Below, one piece after another: positions 5,350-9,996 of a stretch of 9,996 bases of DNA. The translations under genes were made by a program, and so were the position numbers. Source of the DNA: an uncultured Johnsonella sp. (lineage in GTDB: Bacteria; Bacillota; Clostridia; Lachnospirales; Lachnospiraceae). Below the pieces are notes generated by a model. It had not been told where the DNA came from and ran no database searches. It saw only the letters and a program-made list of their open reading frames with translations. The first letter of the stretch is position 1; each line of letters begins with the position of its first letter. The stretch is from positions 1 through 9,996 of the forward strand of contig CAJPUK010000080.1 in assembly GCA_905373785.1 (NCBI GenBank), in the 5' to 3' direction.

Positions 5350-5379
5350 TTGCTTTATCTATAGGAGATTAAAACTAAT

Positions 5380-7713
5380 ATGAGAGATAATTACAAGAAT
5401 ATGCTCAGGGTCATAACTGTACCTCTTAGAAATATGACCGTATTACCGGGGAGTATACAGTTTTTTGATGTAAGCAGGGATAAATCAATAACTGCTATAG
5501 AAAAGGCTATGTCTTTAGATGAAAGAGTATGTCTTTTTACTCAAAAACAATCCGAGCTTGAAGTACCTAAAAAAGAAGAACTTTATGAAAGCGGCTGCTA
5601 TGTTGTCATAAAGCAGCTTGTAAGATTACAGCAGGGAAACCTTAGAGTTATGGTAGAAGGTTTGTCCAAGTGCAGTCTGCTTAAACTTGAAGACAACGGT
5701 TCTTATTTGAACGCCTATGTGGCACAGGATGAAACTTACGACATACATACCAAGAAAGTCTATGCGGATCCGGCAACGGAAACGGCAATGGTAAGCATTA
5801 TTAAAGAGCAGCTTGCAGAATTCGCCCTTTCCAATCAGAAGTTTGCAGCCGAGAATATGCAGGATCTGGTTGAGACTGAGAGTATATATGAATTATGTAC
5901 TAAAGTAGCAGCGGAACTTCCCTGGGATTACAAGATAAAGCAGGCTATACTTGATGCACATAATATTGATGAAAGATATGAGCTTATAGTAAAGCAGCTT
6001 TTTAAAGATAATCAGGTAAATCAAATAAAGTTTGAGTTCCAAAAGCAGCTTAGGGAAAATATAGATCAAAACCAAAAAGAATACATACTCAGAGAGCAGA
6101 TGAAAATCATTAAGCAGGAACTTAACGAGGACTTTGAAAAAGAAGGAGAAGAGTACGAGAAAAAGCTTGAAGAACTTAGTATAGATGAAGTTTCAAAGGA
6201 AAAGCTTTCCAAGGAGATAAGCAGGCTTAAGAATATGCCCTTCGGATCTCAGGAAGCCAATGTCATAAGAAACTATCTTGATGTGGTATTTGATATCCCT
6301 TTTAATAAGTGTACCGAGGACAATACCGACATAGTTCATGCTTCAAAAATACTTAATGAGGATCATTACGGGCTTGAAAAAGTAAAGTCCAGGGTGCTTG
6401 AGTATCTGTCCGTACGTATATTAAATCCAAAAAGTGGCGGCTCAATACTCTGTCTCGTAGGTCCTCCGGGAACCGGTAAGACTTCCATAGCAAAAAGTGT
6501 TGCAAGGGCTATGGATAGGAAGTATATCAGAATAAGCCTTGGAGGTGTCAGAGATGAGGCTGAAATAAGGGGACACAGAAAGACCTATATAGGTGCTATG
6601 CCGGGAAGATTCGTAGAAGGATTAAGACAGGTTAAGGTGTCAAATCCTCTTATGCTTTTGGATGAGATAGATAAGGTGTCAAGTGATTATAAGGGAGATA
6701 CCGCTTCGGCACTTTTGGAAGTGCTTGATGCCGAGCAAAATTATAAGTTCAGGGATCATTATGTGGAACTTCCGGTAGACTTATCCAAGGTTCTCTTTAT
6801 TGCCACTGCCAACAATGTATCAACTATACCAAGACCTTTGCTTGACCGTATGGAGCTTATAGAAATAAATTCCTACACTGAAAATGAAAAACTTCATATA
6901 GCCAAGGATTACTTAGTTAAAAAGCAATTAAAAGCCAACGGACTTGAAAAGTACAAGGTTAAGCTTGATGAGGATACACTTAAAAAAATAATACATAACT
7001 ATACCAAAGAGGCAGGAGTAAGAACGCTTGAAAGACGAATAGGCGAGGTATACAGAAAGTGTGCAAGGAAGATACTGGAAGAAAATAAAAAGAGTATAAG
7101 TATAACTGCCAAAAAACTTTCAAGCTATCTTGGAAAGCCGAGATATAATTATGAGTCTGCAAATGAGGTCGATGAAGTGGGTATATGCCGTGGACTTGCC
7201 TGGACTGCGGTAGGCGGAGACACCTTGCAGATAGAAGTAAGCATTATGCCGGGTAAGGGCGGTCTTTTGCTTACCGGACAGATGGGTGATGTTATGAAGG
7301 AGTCCGCCCGTATAGCCTTAAGTGCTGTAAGGTCAATGTCCAAGGAGTACAAGGTGGCGGATGATTTTTATGATAAGCATGATATACATTTGCACATACC
7401 TGAAGGAGCTGTGCCAAAGGACGGTCCCAGTGCAGGTATAACTATGGCGACAGCCATGCTTTCGGCTGTGATCCAAAGAAAGATAAGAGCTGATGTGGCT
7501 ATGACCGGAGAGCTTAGCCTAAGGGGCAGGGTACTGCCTATAGGAGGGCTTAAAGAGAAGATACTGGCAGCAAAGATGGCGGATATCAAGACTGTTATAG
7601 TACCTTATAAGAATAAGATCGATATAGAGGAACTTTCAAAGGAAATTACGGACGGTTTGGAGATAGTCTATGTTAAAGAATTAAAAGAAGTGCTTAAAAA
7701 GGCATTTGCTTAG
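5380..7713 (+). CDS. lon: ATP-dependent protease Lon (LonA type)
   Basis: Lon is a homohexameric cytoplasmic protease that removes misfolded and regulatory proteins. It is 777 residues long, against 774-784 in B. subtilis and E. coli. In order: the N-terminal substrate-binding LON domain (from about residue 9, VITVPLRNMTVLPG), a helical and coiled-coil stretch (about 205-320), an AAA+ module with Walker A GPPGTGKT (361-368) and Walker B LMLLDEID (Asp428, Glu429), then the protease domain with the catalytic dyad Ser684 (KDGPSAG) and Lys727 (GGLKEK), spaced 43 apart as in E. coli (679 and 722). The chosen ATG has AGGAG (5363-5367) 12 nt upstream, a rather long spacing. The later ATG at 5401 (M8) has no ribosome site. 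No lonB homologue lies between clpX and lon. Confidence 0.98.
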   Translation: MRDNYKNMLRVITVPLRNMTVLPGSIQFFDVSRDKSITAIEKAMSLDERVCLFTQKQSELEVPKKEELYESGCYVVIKQLVRLQQGNLRVMVEGLSKCSLLKLEDNGSYLNAYVAQDETYDIHTKKVYADPATETAMVSIIKEQLAEFALSNQKFAAENMQDLVETESIYELCTKVAAELPWDYKIKQAILDAHNIDERYELIVKQLFKDNQVNQIKFEFQKQLRENIDQNQKEYILREQMKIIKQELNEDFEKEGEEYEKKLEELSIDEVSKEKLSKEISRLKNMPFGSQEANVIRNYLDVVFDIPFNKCTEDNTDIVHASKILNEDHYGLEKVKSRVLEYLSVRILNPKSGGSILCLVGPPGTGKTSIAKSVARAMDRKYIRISLGGVRDEAEIRGHRKTYIGAMPGRFVEGLRQVKVSNPLMLLDEIDKVSSDYKGDTASALLEVLDAEQNYKFRDHYVELPVDLSKVLFIATANNVSTIPRPLLDRMELIEINSYTENEKLHIAKDYLVKKQLKANGLEKYKVKLDEDTLKKIIHNYTKEAGVRTLERRIGEVYRKCARKILEENKKSISITAKKLSSYLGKPRYNYESANEVDEVGICRGLAWTAVGGDTLQIEVSIMPGKGGLLLTGQMGDVMKESARIALSAVRSMSKEYKVADDFYDKHDIHLHIPEGAVPKDGPSAGITMATAMLSAVIQRKIRADVAMTGELSLRGRVLPIGGLKEKILAAKMADIKTVIVPYKNKIDIEELSKEITDGLEIVYVKELKEVLKKAFA

Positions 7714-7730
7714 TATAATCGGGAGGGTTT

Positions 7731-8315
7731 ATGCATATAAAACAGGCGGTTTTGGAAACGGTGTGCGGCATAACAAGCGTATTGCCTAAAAATGACTTGC
7801 CGGAGATTGCTTTTTTGGGCAAGTCCAATGTCGGAAAATCAAGCTTAATTAATACACTTATGCAAAGAAAGTCCTTGGCAAGAATCTCTCAAGCACCGGG
7901 AAAGACACAGACTATAAATTATTATAAAGTAAATGACAGTTTATATTTTGTTGACCTACCGGGCTACGGATATGCAAAAGTGTCACAGGAATTAAGGCAA
8001 AAGTGGGGGAAAATGATAGAAAGGTATATTACCTCTTCACCTACATTAAAACTTATCTGTCTTTTGGTTGATATAAGGCATGAGCCTACTGAAAACGACA
8101 GATTGATGTATGAATGGATAAAATACCACGGCTATAAGGTACTTCTTATATTGACTAAGGCGGATAAATTAAAAAGAAGTGTATTAAATAAACATATAAA
8201 AATAATAGAAAAAGCTCTTAAAGTGGCGGATGAAGATATGGTAGTGGCTTTTTCGTCGGAAACCAAGCAGGGCAGAGAAGAAGTATATGAGATTATAGAC
8301 AAGATAAACAAATAA
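7731..8315 (+). CDS. ysxC: ribosome-biogenesis GTPase YsxC/YihA (EngB)
   Basis: This is a small TRAFAC-class GTPase needed for assembly of the 50S ribosomal subunit and usually essential. At 194 residues it is typical in size. The G motifs are in order: G1 GKSNVGKS (30-37), G2 threonine region GKTQTINYY (57-65), G3 DLPG (75-78), G4 TKAD (142-145) and G5-like SSETKQG (175-181). GGGAGG lies 4 nt before the ATG and the gene begins 17 nt after lon, so it is the last gene of the tig operon. The lon-ysxC pairing is common in Firmicutes. The TAA stop runs directly into the terminator. Confidence 0.97.
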   Translation: MHIKQAVLETVCGITSVLPKNDLPEIAFLGKSNVGKSSLINTLMQRKSLARISQAPGKTQTINYYKVNDSLYFVDLPGYGYAKVSQELRQKWGKMIERYITSSPTLKLICLLVDIRHEPTENDRLMYEWIKYHGYKVLLILTKADKLKRSVLNKHIKIIEKALKVADEDMVVAFSSETKQGREEVYEIIDKINK

Positions 8316-8368
8316 AAAAAGGGGATGTGAAAAAACTCAATTGAGTTTTTTCACATCCCCTTTTTTTA
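8313..8368. terminator. bidirectional intrinsic terminator, perfect 28-bp inverted repeat
   Basis: The two halves 8313-8340 and 8341-8368 are exact reverse complements meeting at CAATTG. The GGGGATGTG/CACATCCCC part gives a GC-containing stem, flanked by seven A on one side and seven T on the other, so either strand yields a stem followed by a U run. It closes the tig operon (the ysxC stop codon is the first part of the repeat) and also ends the convergent L,D-transpeptidase gene 33 nt away. Confidence 0.93.
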
Positions 8369-8400
8369 GCGAGTAGGTACAAGTTTAATTATTATAAATT

Positions 8401-9894
8401 CTATTGTCCTGCTGCCTGTTTTTGAATTATAACCGGATCTGTAGGATCGAACTTTTGATTAGTCGGAATAGGAGTATCTATAGCCGGTTTTTCCACAGGT
8501 CCCTTATCATGCAGGTTGGAATATATTTCCACAGGAGTTCCCAATTTACAATTATGGTAAACCCAAGCGGCATCACCCGCTTTAAGTCTTAAGCAGCCTC
8601 CTGATTCAGCTATATCCATATAATTATATGTGTTGGCGTCTAAGGCATAAGGACTTGCGGAATTATAATAAAGTAAAGAATGTATTATAAATCCATTGTA
8701 AAATCTTGATAAATATTGACAATAAATATCATCATGCATAAACTTCCAAGCATATTTTACATAAGTCTTGAAAGAGCCTAAAGGAGTATCGGGACCATCT
8801 GTAGACATAAATGTCTTATATGGAATAATATATCCGTTACCTCCATCTCTTGCCATAATATACATAGTAGCTGTAGCCTTGTTATACTTGATTACATAGT
8901 CATTGGTAAGTCCCATGATAGGCTCCAAATCAGTAACAAGCTGTCCGTCTTCAGCAAAATAATACTTGTAACCGTCTATATATTGCCAACCGGTCTGGAT
9001 TGCTCCATCTCTAAAATAGTAAGGAGTATTATTTTCAAAGCCCCAACCTGTGTAAGCGGCGTCATCGGATTTTGAGTACTTAAGAGCACCTGAAGAATCT
9101 CTGTAAACTCCCTCATAGAAAGGAGCAAGTAAAAGTCCGCTTGTACTTTCGGGAAAATCCCTTGTCTTATCCCACATAACTACTTTGAGAGCTACTATAT
9201 ATGCGTCAGTGCCTATAGTTCCCACTGTTTGACCGTTTTTGCCCCAACCGGTCACAGCGCCGTTGCTAAGTACCGCCTTGTAATAAATATCGTTAAGTAC
9301 TCCGCCGTAACCCTTTGCACGTATTTGTACAGCTTGAACCTTATTGTTGGGATCGCCGTTAGGTGTAGCTTCTCCCGAGTTGATCCAGGGAGACCAACCT
9401 GAATTTTGGTTAAATGCTCGTGCATAATATCTGCCTATACCCGAATGGTGTATTTGCAATCTCGGAAATCCGCCCGGAGAGTATGCAAAAGCCTGTGCAT
9501 TACTCGGTGCACCTGAAATCTCACTGTTATCTACATTCCACATACCGTACTTAAACATAATAGGTGCTCCTGTAATATTATCCGGTGCGGTAAGATTATC
9601 CCCTAAAGAATTAAGATTGGCGGCATTGACAACCTCATCCAAATTCAGGTTTTCAGGTTGAGTATAATTTGTTATAGCTAAACTTGACCTTACATCAATC
9701 GCAGCTTCATTGTTAGAAGTTTCTGTAGAATTGGTGTCAGTCGTTTGACCTTCGGTTGATTGACCTGAAGTCGCCGGGCTTTCAGTTACTGCATTGGCAT
9801 CTACAGAACTGGCATAAGTTGCAAATGAAAAGATAAGAGATAAGCTTGAGGCTACAATAAATAAGCCTCCTCTTACCTTATTTGATAAATACAT
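8401..9894 (-). CDS. secreted L,D-transpeptidase (YkuD) with cell-wall-binding repeats
   Basis: YkuD enzymes cross-link peptidoglycan 3-3 or attach proteins to it outside the membrane. In this 497-residue protein: a signal peptide (basic start, hydrophobic 11-27, likely cut after A28), a Ser/Thr-rich linker (about 31-66), a W/G-rich region resembling clostridial hydrophobic (ChW) repeats (about 112-241, with GWSPWINSGEATPNG and GWGKNGQTVGTIG), glucan/choline-binding-like repeats (about 283-322, GWGFENNTPYYFRDGAIQTG then GWQYIDGYKYYFAEDGQLVT), and a C-terminal YkuD domain (about 329-460). Catalytic signatures are IIHSLLY (His405) and SGGCLRL (Cys434, Arg436); the usual SHGC has Gly in place of His. 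A Pro-rich tail of about 35 residues follows. AGGAGG lies 9 nt before the ATG. It is a single gene facing the tig operon. Fold and location are well supported; repeat family names are by eye. Confidence 0.88.
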   Translation of the reverse strand: MYLSNKVRGGLFIVASSLSLIFSFATYASSVDANAVTESPATSGQSTEGQTTDTNSTETSNNEAAIDVRSSLAITNYTQPENLNLDEVVNAANLNSLGDNLTAPDNITGAPIMFKYGMWNVDNSEISGAPSNAQAFAYSPGGFPRLQIHHSGIGRYYARAFNQNSGWSPWINSGEATPNGDPNNKVQAVQIRAKGYGGVLNDIYYKAVLSNGAVTGWGKNGQTVGTIGTDAYIVALKVVMWDKTRDFPESTSGLLLAPFYEGVYRDSSGALKYSKSDDAAYTGWGFENNTPYYFRDGAIQTGWQYIDGYKYYFAEDGQLVTDLEPIMGLTNDYVIKYNKATATMYIMARDGGNGYIIPYKTFMSTDGPDTPLGSFKTYVKYAWKFMHDDIYCQYLSRFYNGFIIHSLLYYNSASPYALDANTYNYMDIAESGGCLRLKAGDAAWVYHNCKLGTPVEIYSNLHDKGPVEKPAIDTPIPTNQKFDPTDPVIIQKQAAGQ

Positions 9895-9911
9895 AATAAA
9901 CTTCCTCCTAA

Positions 9912-9936
9912 AATGATTTGAATTGACTTAATCATT
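9912..9936. promoter_or_regulatory. dyad over the L,D-transpeptidase transcription start, candidate operator
   Basis: AATGATT (9912-9918) and AATCATT (9930-9936) are a perfect 7-bp inverted repeat with an 11-nt spacer, spanning the predicted -10 box and transcription start. The placement suits a repressor site, but in such AT-rich sequence a chance dyad is quite possible. Confidence 0.3.
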
Positions 9937-9942
9937 GTAACA
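9934..9942 (-). promoter_or_regulatory. candidate extended -10 promoter of the L,D-transpeptidase gene
   Basis: On the minus strand TGTTACAAT (9934-9942) is an extended -10 element (TG, one base, TACAAT). No good -35 box lies 17 nt upstream, which fits extended -10 promoters. The start would be near 9927, giving a leader of about 33 nt including the AGGAGG ribosome site. The rest of the edge region (9943-9996) is AT-rich with nothing else recognised. Confidence 0.45.
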
Positions 9943-9996
9943 TAAAAGCTAAATAAATAGAAGTGAATTAAGATTAAATAAAATAAGAATTATTAC

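Noticed and set aside
8404..8592. Small plus-strand open frame opposite the 3' end of the L,D-transpeptidase gene
   Set aside because: It lies antisense to a well-supported coding region and has no recognisable protein features or ribosome site.

Overview
The window looks like a chromosomal segment from an AT-rich, low-GC Gram-positive anaerobe of the Clostridia, probably Lachnospiraceae. The reasons are the trigger factor / ClpP / ClpX / Lon / YsxC gene order, strong AGGAGG-type ribosome sites, heavy use of ATA (Ile) and AGA (Arg) codons, and a secreted L,D-transpeptidase carrying clostridial-type wall repeats. The genus cannot be fixed by eye.

Layout. (1) 3-335, plus strand: the 3' end of a small alarmone (p)ppGpp synthetase whose 5' part lies outside the window. 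(2) 336-537: an intergenic spacer dominated by a long imperfect palindrome (440-508). (3) 538-1566, minus strand: a stand-alone class-I DAHP synthase, the first step of the shikimate pathway, with its own promoter and a palindrome over the start of its transcript. (4) 1567-2105: a 539-bp divergent intergenic region. It holds the aroF promoter, a perfect 8-bp dyad, a strong tig promoter and, inside the tig leader, two tandem modules with a period of about 150 bp. These look like the right ends of IS200/IS605-family elements: hairpins with a shared loop, a fossil TnpB C-terminus and an AGTTCAC-type scaffold end. There is no transposase or full tnpB. (5) 2106-8315, plus strand: tig-clpP-clpX-lon-ysxC, a protein-quality-control and ribosome-assembly operon. 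(6) 8313-8368: a perfect 28-bp inverted repeat acting as a two-way terminator. (7) 8401-9894, minus strand: a secreted L,D-transpeptidase with wall-binding repeats, transcribed toward the operon from its own promoter region at the right edge.

How the genes work together. Trigger factor catches nascent chains at the ribosome exit. ClpX unfolds substrates into the ClpP chamber, Lon degrades damaged proteins independently, and the GTPase YsxC helps assemble the large ribosomal subunit. Operon genes are close together (9-17 nt apart), except for a structured spacer of about 100 nt before lon. No lonB lies between clpX and lon, where many Firmicutes have one.

The protein-coding genes are conventional. 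The most unusual content is the tig leader. A near-consensus promoter appears to drive about 350 nt of leader RNA containing two TnpB-type right-end RNA (reRNA, omega-RNA) modules before the tig ribosome site. The two copies differ in sequence, but two of the stems can still form in both, partly through wobble and substituted pairs. They may be decaying miniature elements, or guide-RNA-like units used in trans by a TnpB encoded elsewhere; the sequence alone does not decide.
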